A stretch of 53,206 bases of DNA from Buttiauxella noackiae ATCC 51607 (GTDB lineage Bacteria; Pseudomonadota; Gammaproteobacteria; Enterobacterales; Enterobacteriaceae). The stretch spans positions 1 to 53,206 of the forward strand of contig NZ_LXEO01000021.1 in assembly GCF_001654865.1 (NCBI RefSeq). The letters run 5' to 3'. The notes below the pieces were generated by a model, which was not told the DNA's origin, searched no databases, and saw only the letters and a list, made by a program, of their open reading frames with translations. The position numbers and the translations under genes were made by a program. This document shows positions 16,962 to 26,410 of the stretch, piece by piece (the stretch's first letter is position 1; the number at the start of each line of letters is the position of its first letter).

Positions 16962-17493
16962 TTTTCCGTTCACCTGAACGTAATTCGATCCCACATCTTT
17001 CGGTGAACGGTGAACGTGCCAGGAGGATAACGACATCCCCTGGCAACCCCGGCTCCCGGTGATTAAATTGCCGCTGCGCGGTAAACCCCAGCTTATCCCC
17101 AACGTTCAGGGTCGTTCGCTATTCGTTCCTGACGATCGCTCTCTTTCACGGCGGACGGCAGCTCAACCCTGACTTATGGGTAACGCTGGAGCAATTTATA
17201 CCGGGAACAAGGTCAAAACTGGCTCGGCTTTTGACTTTGACCTTCGAGTCCGGCATAAATCGCCTCCGTTTTGACTGTAAGGCCGGGTCGAGCCGTCGGG
17301 AACGGCGAGAGGTAGTGATCGCCGGGAGCGCGTCACAACCGACCCAGGGACTGAAAGGAAAAACGGAGGTTTACTGCGAAGCAGCGATTTAATCGCCGGG
17401 AGCCGGGATTGCCAAGGGTGCTGCGGTAGCACCCTTGGCACGTTCACCGTTTCGGTAGCTTCTGGGAACACTGAACGCTCAGTGAACGGAAAA
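16962..17493. repeat. Gene-free, nested inverted-repeat element of about 530 bp
   Basis: It fills the space between the convergent ends of acuI and cobT and has no plausible gene. Complementary arms are nested symmetrically. Outer ends TTTTCCGTTCAC (from 16962) pair with the sequence near 17482-17493. A perfect 15-bp pair joins 17006-17020 to 17437-17451. A 39-bp imperfect pair joins 17048-17086 to 17369-17407. Local hairpins occur at 17019-17043 and, with a perfect 12-bp stem, at 17411-17439. Inside, CCTCCGTTTT (17262-17271) pairs with the sequence ending at 17369. It could be a non-autonomous mobile element or a structured RNA. No transposase and no target duplication are visible. Confidence 0.7.
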
Positions 17494-17530
17494 AAGCAAT
17501 CTCACAAAGCATTCCCACATAATCAGGAAC

Positions 17531-18583
17531 TCACCCCGGCAACACAATATTGCTGTCTGCAAGCGATCCCATATTGTTGTGCATTGCGCATGCCGCATCC
17601 ACCAGATGCATTGCCAGTGCCGCACCACTGCCTTCACCTAAACGCATACCCATTTGCAAATACGGCTCCAACCCTAATTTATTCATCGCGATAACCGCAC
17701 CTTTTTCCGCAGATAAATGCGACGGGATTAGGTAATCACGCACACCTGGCGCAATCTGGCAGGCCGCGAGTGCTGAGGCATACGACAAGAAACCGTCGAG
17801 AACGACCGGCAGGCCAGCTGCCGCTGCACCCAACATCACCCCTGTCATCCCTACCAGGTCGAAACCACCCACTTTGACCAGCACATCAATACCATCAGCT
17901 GCATCAGGTTGATTGGTTTCAATCGCTTTACGTACTACGGAAATTTTGTGATGCATCTGGTCGACTGGGAAGTTAGCGCCCATACCAACAACGTCATCCG
18001 GTGAGCTATCGGTGAACACGCTGACCATCGCTGCCGCAGGCGTGGTATTGGCCATACCCAGTTCACCCACACCAAACAGCGTTACACCTTCAGCGGCTTT
18101 CTGAATGGTGAGTTGCATGGTTGCCAGCAGCAGATTTTCTGCTTGCTCACGGCTCATCGCCGGACCTTGCGCAATGTTGCCACTGCCGCGCGCCACTTTC
18201 ATATCCAGTACACCTGGCAGAACATCGCTGTCGATACCAACATCGACCACATGAATATCCGCACCGACAGTCGCGCCCAGGACACACACGCCAGTGTTGT
18301 GACGCGTCATGTTCATTGCCTGAATAGCGGTGACAATTTGCGGTGAAATAGCCACACCTTCGGCATACACTCCGTGGTCGGCACACATCACGAAGATTGA
18401 TTTGCGTTTAGTGTTCAGGCCATTTTTCATACCTGGCATTCCTGCCAGCTGCACCGCTAATGCTTCCAGACGCCCAAGGCTGCCGAACGGTTTAAGCAGG
18501 CCGTCGATATGTTGTTGTGCGCGTGACATTGCTTCGCTATCAAGCGGAGAAATCATTGCCAAAAGGGAGTTCAGTGTTTGCAT
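17531..18583 (-). CDS. cobT: Nicotinate-nucleotide-dimethylbenzimidazole phosphoribosyltransferase CobT
   Basis: Makes alpha-ribazole phosphate from nicotinate mononucleotide and dimethylbenzimidazole, activating the lower ligand of cobalamin. 350 aa, matching the Salmonella enzyme in length; the stretches [38 protein letters not shown] and [14 protein letters not shown], which carries the catalytic glutamate, are intact. Last gene of the cobalamin operon. It is separated from cobS by about 100 bp holding a paired REP element, so its translation depends on its own weak site (AAAGAG). A structured element lies directly downstream. Confidence 0.96.
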   Translation of the reverse strand: MQTLNSLLAMISPLDSEAMSRAQQHIDGLLKPFGSLGRLEALAVQLAGMPGMKNGLNTKRKSIFVMCADHGVYAEGVAISPQIVTAIQAMNMTRHNTGVCVLGATVGADIHVVDVGIDSDVLPGVLDMKVARGSGNIAQGPAMSREQAENLLLATMQLTIQKAAEGVTLFGVGELGMANTTPAAAMVSVFTDSSPDDVVGMGANFPVDQMHHKISVVRKAIETNQPDAADGIDVLVKVGGFDLVGMTGVMLGAAAAGLPVVLDGFLSYASALAACQIAPGVRDYLIPSHLSAEKGAVIAMNKLGLEPYLQMGMRLGEGSGAALAMHLVDAACAMHNNMGSLADSNIVLPG

Positions 18584-18614
18584 TTTTTTCTCTTTAGAAT
18601 CGGGATAAATAATG

Positions 18615-18685
18615 GTGGATGACGCTGCGCTTATCCACCCGACCTCAGCTCATTCGTAGGTCGGATAAGCGCAGCGTCATCCGAC
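18615..18685. repeat. Paired REP (BIME-like) element between cobS and cobT
   Basis: Two REP units face each other: GGATGACGCTGCGCTTATCC on the left and GGATAAGCGCAGCGTCATCC on the right. They can form one long stem of about 20 bp within the operon transcript and may protect the upstream message or lower expression of cobT. Confidence 0.8.
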
Positions 18686-18687
18686 AA

Positions 18688-19434
18688 TCAACGCAGTAGT
18701 GCCAACAAAAACACCAGCTCGCCTAATTCGATAGCCGCGCCCAACGTGTCACCTGTTTGCCCGCCGAGCGTGCGCTTTAACATCAGGCCAAGGCCATACA
18801 TCGCCAGTATTGTGATTACCAGCGCCAGCAGCCCGGATGTGGGCAGCAGAACCGTACACAGCACCGCGCCGCCAATCAGCGTCAGCAGCGCTTGTGTGCC
18901 CGTCACTTTGCCAATAAACAAATTGCCCAGACCTTGTTCACGCGCATACTTGTGGTTGTACATCAGCAGCACACAAGCACTCCGCCCGGCAATGGACGCG
19001 GCGGCCAGCACCATCAGCATATTATTACCACGCAGGGCCAGCTCGCTCACCACCAGCACTTTGGTCACAATCAAAAAGATCAGTGCCAGCCCGCCGTGCG
19101 TTCCAAGGCGGCTATCGCGCATGATTTCCAACATGCGGTCACGTGTACGCGCAGAGAAAATGCCATCGCAAGTGTCAGCCAGCCCATCGAGATGGAAACC
19201 ACCGGTCAATAATGCGAGTGCCAGAACATAACCCATGGCTGCTAAAGGTAAGCCTGCCCACGGTTGCAGCAGCGTAAATACAGCCCCTGCCAAAGCACCC
19301 AGTACCAGGCCAACAAACGGAAAGGTCACAATGCCGCGCACATACTGGTGAGTTTCGATACCATCCGCCCAGCGAGCGCGCACCGGGATGCGGCTCATAA
19401 ACTGCAACGTGGCGAAGAACAAACGGAAGATCAT
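18688..19434 (-). CDS. cobS: Adenosylcobinamide-GDP ribazoletransferase (cobalamin synthase) CobS
   Basis: Inner-membrane enzyme joining adenosylcobinamide-GDP with alpha-ribazole (phosphate) to complete the cobalamin skeleton. 248 aa with multiple hydrophobic segments. The conserved [20 protein letters not shown] stretch (about residues 77-96) holds the acidic residues needed for magnesium, followed by RDSRLGTHG. Its ATG overlaps the cobU stop as ATGA, so the two are translationally coupled. Confidence 0.95.
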   Translation of the reverse strand: MIFRLFFATLQFMSRIPVRARWADGIETHQYVRGIVTFPFVGLVLGALAGAVFTLLQPWAGLPLAAMGYVLALALLTGGFHLDGLADTCDGIFSARTRDRMLEIMRDSRLGTHGGLALIFLIVTKVLVVSELALRGNNMLMVLAAASIAGRSACVLLMYNHKYAREQGLGNLFIGKVTGTQALLTLIGGAVLCTVLLPTSGLLALVITILAMYGLGLMLKRTLGGQTGDTLGAAIELGELVFLLALLR

Positions 19435-19973
19435 TTAATTTTTACCCCAATCCCTGAAACGACAAGCCATACCTCGTCGGCACGCTGTGCCAGGCGCTGA
19501 TTTACTCGCCCGGCGATATCGCGGAAATGCCGCGCCAGGCGGTTTTCCGGCACAATGCCCATCCCCACTTCATTGGTCACCAGAATGACTTCCGCCGGGC
19601 TTGATTCACAGGCCGCCAGCAAAATGTCGATTTGCTGATTCACCACCTGTTCCATCGAGTCAAAATCCCAGTCGTCTTCCGGTTTATCACCGGCGGCGTC
19701 ATACATCACGTTAGTAATCAAAGTTGTGATGCACTCCAGTAGCACAGCTTCGTGGGCATCATTGTGCTCATTAATAACGCTATTTAACTCACGATATTGC
19801 TCAATGGTTTGCCAGTGCGAGGGGCGGCTGTCGCGGTGGTGCGCAATTCGCTGCTCCATTTCACTGTCGAAAATTTTCGACGTGGCGATATACAGCACTC
19901 GTTCAAAATTTGCCGCCAGTTGTTCGGCATGACGGCTTTTACCGCTGCGAGCCCCACCCGTGACTAATTTCAT
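19431..19973 (-). CDS. cobU: Adenosylcobinamide kinase / GTP:adenosylcobinamide-phosphate guanylyltransferase CobU
   Basis: Phosphorylates adenosylcobinamide and then transfers GMP onto it. 180 aa. The P-loop GGARSGKS lies at about residues 6-13. The histidine that carries GMP sits in [15 protein letters not shown], and [15 protein letters not shown] is the second nucleotide motif. It overlaps cbiP and cobS by four bases each (ATGA both times). Confidence 0.95.
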   Translation of the reverse strand: MKLVTGGARSGKSRHAEQLAANFERVLYIATSKIFDSEMEQRIAHHRDSRPSHWQTIEQYRELNSVINEHNDAHEAVLLECITTLITNVMYDAAGDKPEDDWDFDSMEQVVNQQIDILLAACESSPAEVILVTNEVGMGIVPENRLARHFRDIAGRVNQRLAQRADEVWLVVSGIGVKIK

Positions 19974-21505
19974 ATTGGTTGTTCCTGATGCTCTTCCATA
20001 ATCTGGTAAATACGTGAGATATCAATATTCTCGCGCATCGCGTCAGCCAGGATATTGAACTGCTGCTCTTTATGATTTTGATAGTCGAATACCTTACCTT
20101 CCCAGGCATTCAGCCCTTTGCGCAGACGCAAGCTATTCAACAGACTGCGGGTAAAGTCACCACTATCAAACAGGCCATGCAGGTAAGTGCCCAGCACACG
20201 ACCATCCTCGCTGATTGCACCATCAACATTATGATAAGGCTGAGTATTACACTCGTTGAAAGTAGCGAAAGGCACGGTATTTTCCCCACGCTGAGTTTCG
20301 CCCATATGAATTTCATAACCTTGTAGTGCTGTACCTGAGCTTGCGGCAAAAACTCCTGGCAGCTGTGCCTGAACCTGACCTGCGACACGGGTCGTGGTTT
20401 TTTCACTGGCAAAACGGGTGACAACATCAAGCAGGCCAATACCTGGCATTTCGCCAAGCCCGGATTCCACTTCGTCGTAAATATGCTGCCCGAGCATCTG
20501 ATAGCCGCCACAAATCCCCAGCACCGCGCCGTCATGGCGATGGTGTGTTAGCAGCGCCTGTTCAAGGCCATTTTCGCGCAACCAGCGCAGATCGCCGAGT
20601 GTGTTTTTGCTGCCCGGCACAATCACCAGGTCACACTTTTGCAGCTCATCAGGCTTACTGACATAACGCAGGCGCACATCAGGCTGGGCGGCCAGCGCAT
20701 TAAAATCGGTGAAGTTCGACATATACGGCAGTTTTAACACCGCAATATCCAGCTCTTTCGCTGTAACTTCGTCGTATTTCCCACGTTGCAGAACAACGCT
20801 GTCTTCATCCTCGAGATCGACATCCAGCCACGGCATGACGCCTAATACCGGCACTCCCGTTAACGCTTCAATCTGTTCGATACCGGAATAAAGTAGTGCC
20901 ACATCGCCACGGAACTTGTTAATGATGACGCCTTTTACACGCCATTTTTCATGTTCCAGCAGTAGCGCGATAGTGCCATAAATCGATGCAAACACGCCGC
21001 CACGGTCAATATCCGCCACCAGAATCACCGGACACTGCGCCAGTTCTGCCATGCCCATATTGACGATATCGCGGTCGCGTAAGTTGATTTCCGCCGGGCT
21101 GCCAGCGCCTTCGAGCACCATCACGTCGTGCTCTGACGCAAGGCTTTGGTAAACCTCGCGGATTTGCGTTTTCAACTGGGGTTTGTAGTTGTGGTAAGTG
21201 ACGGCATCCATGTTGGTGGCAACTTTGCCCATCAACACCACCTGGGCTTTGCGGTCGCTGGTTGGTTTAAGCAGGACCGGATTCATACGCACATCTGGCG
21301 CAATCCCTGCCGCTTCGGCCTGGAAAATTTGCGCCCTGCCCATCTCTTTACCATCTGGGGTAATGCCCGAATTTAACGCCATATTCTGCGATTTAAACGG
21401 CGCGGTACGCTGGCCATCCTGGGAAAAAATACGACACAGACCTGCCACCAGCATGCTTTTACCCACATCTGAGGCGGTACCCTGAACCATTATTGCAAGG
21501 CTCAT
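19970..21505 (-). CDS. cbiP: Adenosylcobyric acid synthase CbiP (glutamine-hydrolysing)
   Basis: Amidates side chains b, d, e and g of the corrin ring using glutamine and ATP. 511 aa. The N-terminal dethiobiotin-synthetase-like ATP domain has [11 protein letters not shown] and [11 protein letters not shown]. The C-terminal class I amidotransferase domain has the nucleophile elbow [10 protein letters not shown] and the catalytic histidine in [10 protein letters not shown]. Cytosolic. It overlaps cbiO and cobU by four bases each. Confidence 0.96.
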   Translation of the reverse strand: MSLAIMVQGTASDVGKSMLVAGLCRIFSQDGQRTAPFKSQNMALNSGITPDGKEMGRAQIFQAEAAGIAPDVRMNPVLLKPTSDRKAQVVLMGKVATNMDAVTYHNYKPQLKTQIREVYQSLASEHDVMVLEGAGSPAEINLRDRDIVNMGMAELAQCPVILVADIDRGGVFASIYGTIALLLEHEKWRVKGVIINKFRGDVALLYSGIEQIEALTGVPVLGVMPWLDVDLEDEDSVVLQRGKYDEVTAKELDIAVLKLPYMSNFTDFNALAAQPDVRLRYVSKPDELQKCDLVIVPGSKNTLGDLRWLRENGLEQALLTHHRHDGAVLGICGGYQMLGQHIYDEVESGLGEMPGIGLLDVVTRFASEKTTTRVAGQVQAQLPGVFAASSGTALQGYEIHMGETQRGENTVPFATFNECNTQPYHNVDGAISEDGRVLGTYLHGLFDSGDFTRSLLNSLRLRKGLNAWEGKVFDYQNHKEQQFNILADAMRENIDISRIYQIMEEHQEQPI

Positions 21506-22311
21506 CCTGCTTCCTTTGAAACGCGCAAAGCGTTAAACAATTGAGTTTCAGTTTTGCATAGCGGAAAACCGAGTTCGCTGTGCAGTTTGACCAGCCACGG
21601 CTGCACCAGCCCAGCATCTTGCAGCATCTGCGCCTGGCTAAAGACTTCACCGGGTTCACCTTCTGCGACGATTTTGCCGCCTTTCATCACGTACACACCG
21701 CCGCAAACTTCATAAATCAGATCAATATCGTGGCTGGATATGACAACGTGCTTACCCTGCGCGGCAATCCGGGCGATGATTTCAATCATCTGTTGGCGGC
21801 CCGATGGGTCAAGACCGGCGGTCGGTTCATCGAGCAATAAATAGTCGGCTTCCATTACCAGTGCGCCGGCAATGGCCACGCGTTTCTTCTGCCCATGGCT
21901 TAAATATTGAATAGGTTTGTGGCGAAAAGATTGCGCGTCTACCAGTTGAATGGCTTGTTCAACCCGGCGGGAAATTTCGGCTTCATCCACACCCAGATTG
22001 CGCAAACTAAACGCGATATCGCTGTCGATATCGGTATAAAAGATCTGTTGTTCCGGGTCCTGAAATACGGTGGTGACGCGCTGGCGGTGCTCGATCATCC
22101 CAGCCTTACTGTAATTTAACGGTTTACCCTGCCACAACACGGCACCCTGCTGGGGGCGCAACACACCGTTGAGGTTCATAAACAGCGTCGATTTCCCGCA
22201 GCCATTTTTACCGACAATTCCCGTCACCGGATACGCGCCAAAATCGAAGGTTAAGTCATGCAGAACCGTATCGTCCTGATAGCGAAAAGATAAATTTTGG
22301 GTTGTCAGCAT
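21502..22311 (-). CDS. cbiO: Cobalt ECF transporter ATPase CbiO
   Basis: Energises cobalt uptake by CbiMNQO. About 269 aa from the ATG at 22311, which matches the Salmonella start ([14 protein letters not shown]). Walker A is GKNGCGKST, the signature [15 protein letters not shown], Walker [13 protein letters not shown], and the switch histidine is in [13 protein letters not shown] at 22326 would overlap the cbiQ stop as GTGA and is an equally possible start. The 3' end overlaps cbiP by four bases. Confidence 0.95.
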   Translation of the reverse strand: MLTTQNLSFRYQDDTVLHDLTFDFGAYPVTGIVGKNGCGKSTLFMNLNGVLRPQQGAVLWQGKPLNYSKAGMIEHRQRVTTVFQDPEQQIFYTDIDSDIAFSLRNLGVDEAEISRRVEQAIQLVDAQSFRHKPIQYLSHGQKKRVAIAGALVMEADYLLLDEPTAGLDPSGRQQMIEIIARIAAQGKHVVISSHDIDLIYEVCGGVYVMKGGKIVAEGEPGEVFSQAQMLQDAGLVQPWLVKLHSELGFPLCKTETQLFNALRVSKEAG

Positions 22312-22322
22312 TGGTGCAGTTC

Positions 22323-23000
22323 TCACAGGTGGAAATCACCCTGGTAAAGTTTGATATCCAGCGTCGTGACCATTTGCTGGTAACGCAGCAGCACGCGTGA
22401 AAAAAGCATACTGACTAACATAGCAAGCGATCGGTAGCCGCCGGGCAGCGTACGATAACCGAAACGCAGTGACTGAGCACGGTGAATGGCCTGCGCTTCA
22501 TCCAGAAGGATGAAAATAAAACGCCAGGTGAGCAGAATTTGCTCAATCAATAAACGCGGCACACGGCATCTTTGCAGCAAAATAATTAACTGCGGAAAAG
22601 GCAGATTCAATACCAGCCAATAAGTGGCAGCAAGTGCGGCAAGGCTACGCCAGAAAGTCTGGTTTGCCATCACCATGCCCTGCGCATCAATACCCAGATA
22701 AAACGAGCCGAGTGGCACACTCCACAATAAGGATTCGGCGTGATGTGCCGCACTGAATATAATCGTCACCACTCCCACTAGCAAAAAGCCCAATGGCACC
22801 ATCAGCCAGCGTAAATAGCGCACTGGCCCTACCCGCAGTAGCCAACAGGTAAATGCGCCAATCACCAGCAGCAAAACCGCCTGTCCAACGGGTGGCAGCG
22901 CAAACGCCAGCACCATCATCAGCAGATACAGCGCAAATTTACGCAGCGGTGAGACACGGCACCAGCGGCTTTGGTAGCTGAGTTTATCAATCCCCAGCAT
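22323..23000 (-). CDS. cbiQ: Cobalt ECF transporter T component CbiQ
   Basis: Transmembrane coupling protein between the CbiM substrate component and CbiO. 225 aa with several hydrophobic segments (LLMMVLAFALPPVGQAV, FLLVGVVTIIFS) and the cytoplasmic coupling helices around HRAQSLRFGYR. The ATG at 23000 lies inside the end of cbiN, overlapping it by 14 bases. Confidence 0.94.
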   Translation of the reverse strand: MLGIDKLSYQSRWCRVSPLRKFALYLLMMVLAFALPPVGQAVLLLVIGAFTCWLLRVGPVRYLRWLMVPLGFLLVGVVTIIFSAAHHAESLLWSVPLGSFYLGIDAQGMVMANQTFWRSLAALAATYWLVLNLPFPQLIILLQRCRVPRLLIEQILLTWRFIFILLDEAQAIHRAQSLRFGYRTLPGGYRSLAMLVSMLFSRVLLRYQQMVTTLDIKLYQGDFHL

Positions 23001-23268
23001 GGTCTTCGCGGCGGCCCCGGTAATAACCCAGAATGTAGAAAATCACCGCCGTACCGATAGAGCCTTGCAGGGTAAACAGCAGGCTTTCGATTTCGCTACT
23101 GGCGGGTTCATAAAGCGGCTGGAACCAAGGTTTATAATGCGGAGCAACAACGAGTATCTGGCCTTCAGCCTGGTCGTCAGAGCCGCCGTATTCGCCACCA
23201 TGTGAGATAAAGAACGGCACAATCATTAGCCCCACAACCAGGGCGAGTAAAATCAGGGTCTTTTTCAT
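22987..23268 (-). CDS. cbiN: Cobalt ECF transporter accessory protein CbiN
   Basis: 93 aa protein with an N-terminal and a C-terminal transmembrane segment (about residues 4-22 and 68-84) around a periplasmic loop containing DDQAEGQILVVAPHYKPW, typical of CbiN. It is needed for metal insertion into CbiM. One base separates it from cbiM and it overlaps cbiQ. Confidence 0.93.
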   Translation of the reverse strand: MKKTLILLALVVGLMIVPFFISHGGEYGGSDDQAEGQILVVAPHYKPWFQPLYEPASSEIESLLFTLQGSIGTAVIFYILGYYRGRREDHAGD

Positions 23269-23269
23269 C

Positions 23270-24001
23270 TTATTGGCTCCGGGCAGGAAGCAGTTGTCGT
23301 TTGGTTAGCTGATCGTAAATCATCACGGTGAGCAAGCCTTCGGCGATGGCAATTGGGATTTGCGTCAGGCAGAAAATCCCCATGAATTTCATCGAAGAAC
23401 CGGTAACGCCAAAGTGCGGATCGGGGAACGCTACACCGAGTTGAATCGAGGTGACAAAGTAAGTGGTTAAATCAGCAATCATCGCACACAGGAATACGGC
23501 CACATCGCGGCGAAAGCCTGCTTTACAGGCCAGTTTCCACACCAGATAGCCAACAACCGGTCCAATCACCGCCATCGACATACCGTTTGCGCCAAGCGTG
23601 GTCAGGCCGCCATGCGCCAACAGTAATGCCTGGAACAGCAGCACGATGGCGCCTAAAATCGCCACCACGCCAGGGCCAAATAGAATGACTGCAAGGCCAA
23701 CGCCAGTTGGGTGCGAGCAGCTTCCGGTAACAGACGGAATTTTTAGCGCCGAAAGCACAAAGATAAACGCACCGCACAGCGCCAACAGCACTTTCTGATT
23801 GCTGTCGTGCGCCACGATTTGGCGCAAACGCACCAGCCCGACGTACAAGCACGGCAGGAACAGAATCCACCATGCCAGTGCCCACATTGGTGGCAGAAAA
23901 CCTTCCATAATGTGCATCGCGAAGGCTTCTTGCGGCACGATGAGCAACAACATCCCCATGCCCAGCCCGCTTAGCGAGAGTTTTTTTAGTAACGATTCCA
24001 T
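23270..24001 (-). CDS. cbiM: Cobalt ECF transporter substrate-specific component CbiM
   Basis: 243 aa membrane protein that binds Co2+. An N-terminal signal sequence (about 28 residues, ending EAFA) precedes [10 protein letters not shown], whose new amino-terminal Met and His would supply metal ligands, as established for the CbiM/NikM family. Further conserved stretches are [18 protein letters not shown] and [12 protein letters not shown]. The ATG follows CAAAGGA. A REP element separates it from cbiL upstream. Confidence 0.95.
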   Translation of the reverse strand: MESLLKKLSLSGLGMGMLLLIVPQEAFAMHIMEGFLPPMWALAWWILFLPCLYVGLVRLRQIVAHDSNQKVLLALCGAFIFVLSALKIPSVTGSCSHPTGVGLAVILFGPGVVAILGAIVLLFQALLLAHGGLTTLGANGMSMAVIGPVVGYLVWKLACKAGFRRDVAVFLCAMIADLTTYFVTSIQLGVAFPDPHFGVTGSSMKFMGIFCLTQIPIAIAEGLLTVMIYDQLTKRQLLPARSQ

Positions 24002-24023
24002 GGTTTTTCCTTTGAGACGTTAA

Positions 24024-24056
24024 TGTCGGATGGCACTTACGCTTATCCGACCTACG
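24024..24056. repeat. REP element between cbiL and cbiM
   Basis: TGTCGGATGGCACTTACGC is followed by TTATCCGACCTACG, forming the usual REP hairpin. It fills most of the 69-bp gap between cbiL and cbiM, one of the few real gaps in the operon, and may mark differential stability between the enzyme and transporter parts of the transcript. Confidence 0.8.
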
Positions 24057-24070
24057 AATGCGTATCAGAA

Positions 24071-24787
24071 TTACAACGTCTGGTTACGCCACTGCTTATT
24101 CACAAGAATGGTCGAAAAATACGGTAGCTTCTGGTCATCCGGCACCTCGTCCAGGTTTCTCCAGCATTGCTCGCCAGGTAACGTCGCTTCCGCCATTAAC
24201 ACCGCGTGTTGGATAATTTCCAGGTGTTGCAGCAACGCTTTGATTTGCGCAAAACGGCCATAGACTTTCATCAACACGACACAGTCGTGAGCGCGCAATG
24301 CTTCAGTAAGAGCCTGATGTGAAGCCGTGCAGGACATCACCGCCAACGACTGTTGTTCCATCGCCAATGGCAGCTGCGCACGTGAAGCGATAGCAGCAAA
24401 AGAGGTCACACCCGGAACGATTTCCAGCCACTCAGGGTTGCCAATGCGTGCCAGCAAAAACACCCAGGTGCTAAATAACATCGAATCACCGAGCGTGATA
24501 AACCCGACCTGTTTTCCCTGCGCCACATCGTGTTGCAGCGCCGCTGCGGTTTCATCCCACACCACCGCTTTTTCATCGTTATCAGCACTCATCGGGAAGT
24601 GACAGGTGCGTACTTCGGTCGTCTCACTGAGATATTCGCGCACAATTGAAAGCGCCAGGCTGTCGCCGCCCTTGCGCCCTGCTGGCGCGTATAGCACATC
24701 GAGTTTGCCGATGATGCGTGCCGCACGAACGGTGATCAGATCACTGGCGCCAGGGCCGGTGCCGAGGGCATATAAACGTCCGGTCAC
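24071..24787 (-). CDS. cbiL: Cobalt-factor II C20-methyltransferase CbiL
   Basis: SAM-dependent tetrapyrrole methylase adding the C20 methyl group of the corrin ring. 238 aa; starts TGRLYALGTGPGASDLITVR, the SAM-binding GxGPG motif, with the family stretch FITLGDSMLFSTW near the middle and IVPGVTSFAAIASR. It overlaps cbiK by four bases. Confidence 0.95.
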   Translation of the reverse strand: MTGRLYALGTGPGASDLITVRAARIIGKLDVLYAPAGRKGGDSLALSIVREYLSETTEVRTCHFPMSADNDEKAVVWDETAAALQHDVAQGKQVGFITLGDSMLFSTWVFLLARIGNPEWLEIVPGVTSFAAIASRAQLPLAMEQQSLAVMSCTASHQALTEALRAHDCVVLMKVYGRFAQIKALLQHLEIIQHAVLMAEATLPGEQCWRNLDEVPDDQKLPYFSTILVNKQWRNQTL

Positions 24788-25578
24788 GCTGGCACCTCCG
24801 CTGATTTCTCCAGAGCACGCTGCAAATGGTTCACGAACATGGCGCGAATTTGTGGGTTTTCACCCAGGCCTTGCAGCCAGGGTTGCGCTTCAATGCCTGC
24901 TTCCTGTAGTTGGGTTTTCCAGGAGTCTTCTTCATCAGACGCCATATCGTTAATCGCGTGGTCGCCCGCCACCAGCATTAATGGCATCAGGTGCACTTTG
25001 CGTACCTTTTCTTGCAGTAAACCGCGCAAGATGAGGTCGATTTCCGGGTAGCTTTCTACCGCGCCAACGCGTGCCGGGATTTGGCGTGCTGCCATTAAAT
25101 GGTCGAGACAGGCATAAGCAGAAAACGCATGGTGGCTGGCACCGTGGCCCATAAACACGACACGTTCGTCGGCTTCGAGCGGTGGCATCTGGCTTTGTAG
25201 TGCATCAAGCAGCAGCTCGTAATCATTAAAATCGCTGAGCAATGCGGTGCCTAATGCCAGGCGCTGGAACAAATGGCTATACGCGTTAACTTCACGGGAG
25301 ATTTTTTCGTACTCATCACCGTTAATAACATGCAGTGATTGCACCGCCACATCCTGATAGCCCAGTTCTGCAAGACGCAGCAGCGCTTGCGCAGGGGTAT
25401 CAATATCCAGGTTATCGCGCTTTTTTAATTTGCGGATAATCATGCCGGAGGTGAAGGCGCGGAACAGGTCACGCCCCGCAAAAGTACGAGCAAGCTCTTC
25501 TTCACAGGCAACAATATTTTTGGCACAGGTTTCGTGGTAACTGGTGCCAAAACTGATCACTAACAGGGCTTTTTTCAT
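24784..25578 (-). CDS. cbiK: Sirohydrochlorin cobaltochelatase CbiK
   Basis: Inserts Co2+ into sirohydrochlorin early in the anaerobic pathway. 264 aa, the ATP-independent class II chelatase. Metal-site stretches are visible: FMGHGASHHAFSAY with the histidines, VESYPEID with the glutamate, and LVAGDHAINDMA with the third histidine. Its presence, rather than CobNST, fixes the anaerobic route. It abuts cbiJ (one-base overlap). Confidence 0.95.
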   Translation of the reverse strand: MKKALLVISFGTSYHETCAKNIVACEEELARTFAGRDLFRAFTSGMIIRKLKKRDNLDIDTPAQALLRLAELGYQDVAVQSLHVINGDEYEKISREVNAYSHLFQRLALGTALLSDFNDYELLLDALQSQMPPLEADERVVFMGHGASHHAFSAYACLDHLMAARQIPARVGAVESYPEIDLILRGLLQEKVRKVHLMPLMLVAGDHAINDMASDEEDSWKTQLQEAGIEAQPWLQGLGENPQIRAMFVNHLQRALEKSAEVPA

Positions 25579-26375
25579 TATTTTCTCTCTTGCAGCCAGC
25601 GCGTTACACGGCGGCTCACATCTTCACGGCTTTCAAGTAATTCAGGGCCAAAAACCTGCGGTTGCGGGCGCGTCACCACTACGCAAGGAATGCCTCGTTC
25701 CAGCGCAGGATTGACCTTATCGAGATAGCCACCTTCTGCCCCGGACTCTTTGGTAATCACCACATCAGGCGAACAGAACTCATAGGTTGCGGCGTTGAAC
25801 TGGGCAGTGAACGGGCCGCGCATGGCAATAATGTTGTCCACCCCCAGGCCCAGCGCTTCACATTCCGCGATCACTTCGCTGGTCGGTAATACCCGCGCCA
25901 GCAACGTTTTACCGGGTAAGCCTTGTTGATACGCTGCCAGCTCTTTGCTACCGGTTGTCAGTAATACGCGCGGGCCGAACTGGCTTGCCACCGCGCATGC
26001 TTCTTGCAGGCTTGCGACCTTATGCAGCAACGGGTGTTCCAGATCATTGAGTTCACTGCGGCGCTGATACCGGCTGAGTGTTACACCCACAGTTTCGCAG
26101 GCGCGGGTGATATTTTGGCTAAGCAATTCGGCATACGGGTGTGAGGCGTCAATCACCCAGTTCACGCCATGGCTCACCAGCCAGTCAGCGATTCCGTCAG
26201 TATCAATTCGCCCAACACGAATTTTCCCTCTGATATCACCAGCCAGAGCCTCACCAACCGCCGTCGCCACCGACAAGGTGTACGAAATGCGTTGATCATC
26301 GAGGATCTGGCAGATAAACCGGGCATCGCTGGTTCCGCCAAACACCAGCACCGATGACTCTGCAGAGGTCATCAT
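25578..26375 (-). CDS. cbiJ: Cobalt-precorrin-6A reductase CbiJ
   Basis: Reduces the corrin ring with NADPH; family members also occur as CobK. About 265 aa. The Rossmann start VLVFGGTSDARFICQILDD matches the family, and later stretches are NWVIDASHPYAELLSQNI and VVITKESGAEGGYLDKV. The start is uncertain. A GTG at 26414 overlaps the cbiH stop as GTGA, but its first 13 codons would lie in a REP element. I prefer the ATG pair at 26375/26372, which gives the normal family N-terminus, though without a good ribosome site. Confidence 0.92.
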   Translation of the reverse strand: MMTSAESSVLVFGGTSDARFICQILDDQRISYTLSVATAVGEALAGDIRGKIRVGRIDTDGIADWLVSHGVNWVIDASHPYAELLSQNITRACETVGVTLSRYQRRSELNDLEHPLLHKVASLQEACAVASQFGPRVLLTTGSKELAAYQQGLPGKTLLARVLPTSEVIAECEALGLGVDNIIAMRGPFTAQFNAATYEFCSPDVVITKESGAEGGYLDKVNPALERGIPCVVVTRPQPQVFGPELLESREDVSRRVTRWLQERK

Positions 26376-26406
26376 GTCGGATGGTGCTTCGCTTATCCGA
26401 CCTACG
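26375..26406. repeat. REP element at the cbiH-cbiJ junction
   Basis: TGTCGGATGGTGCTTCGC followed by TTATCCGACCTACG forms a REP hairpin lying exactly between the cbiH stop and the likely cbiJ ATG. It overlaps the 5' end of the longest cbiJ frame, so it either separates the two genes or has been absorbed into the coding region. Confidence 0.8.
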
Positions 26407-26410
26407 TCAC

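Noticed and set aside
17411-17439. Strong hairpin as a terminator for cobT
   Set aside because: The stem is perfect but no T run follows on the minus strand, and it is an integral part of the nested repeat element.
17196-17471. 91 aa minus-strand frame inside the inverted-repeat element
   Set aside because: The composition follows the paired arms (arginine, serine and proline rich) with no motif; folding structure explains the sequence better than coding.
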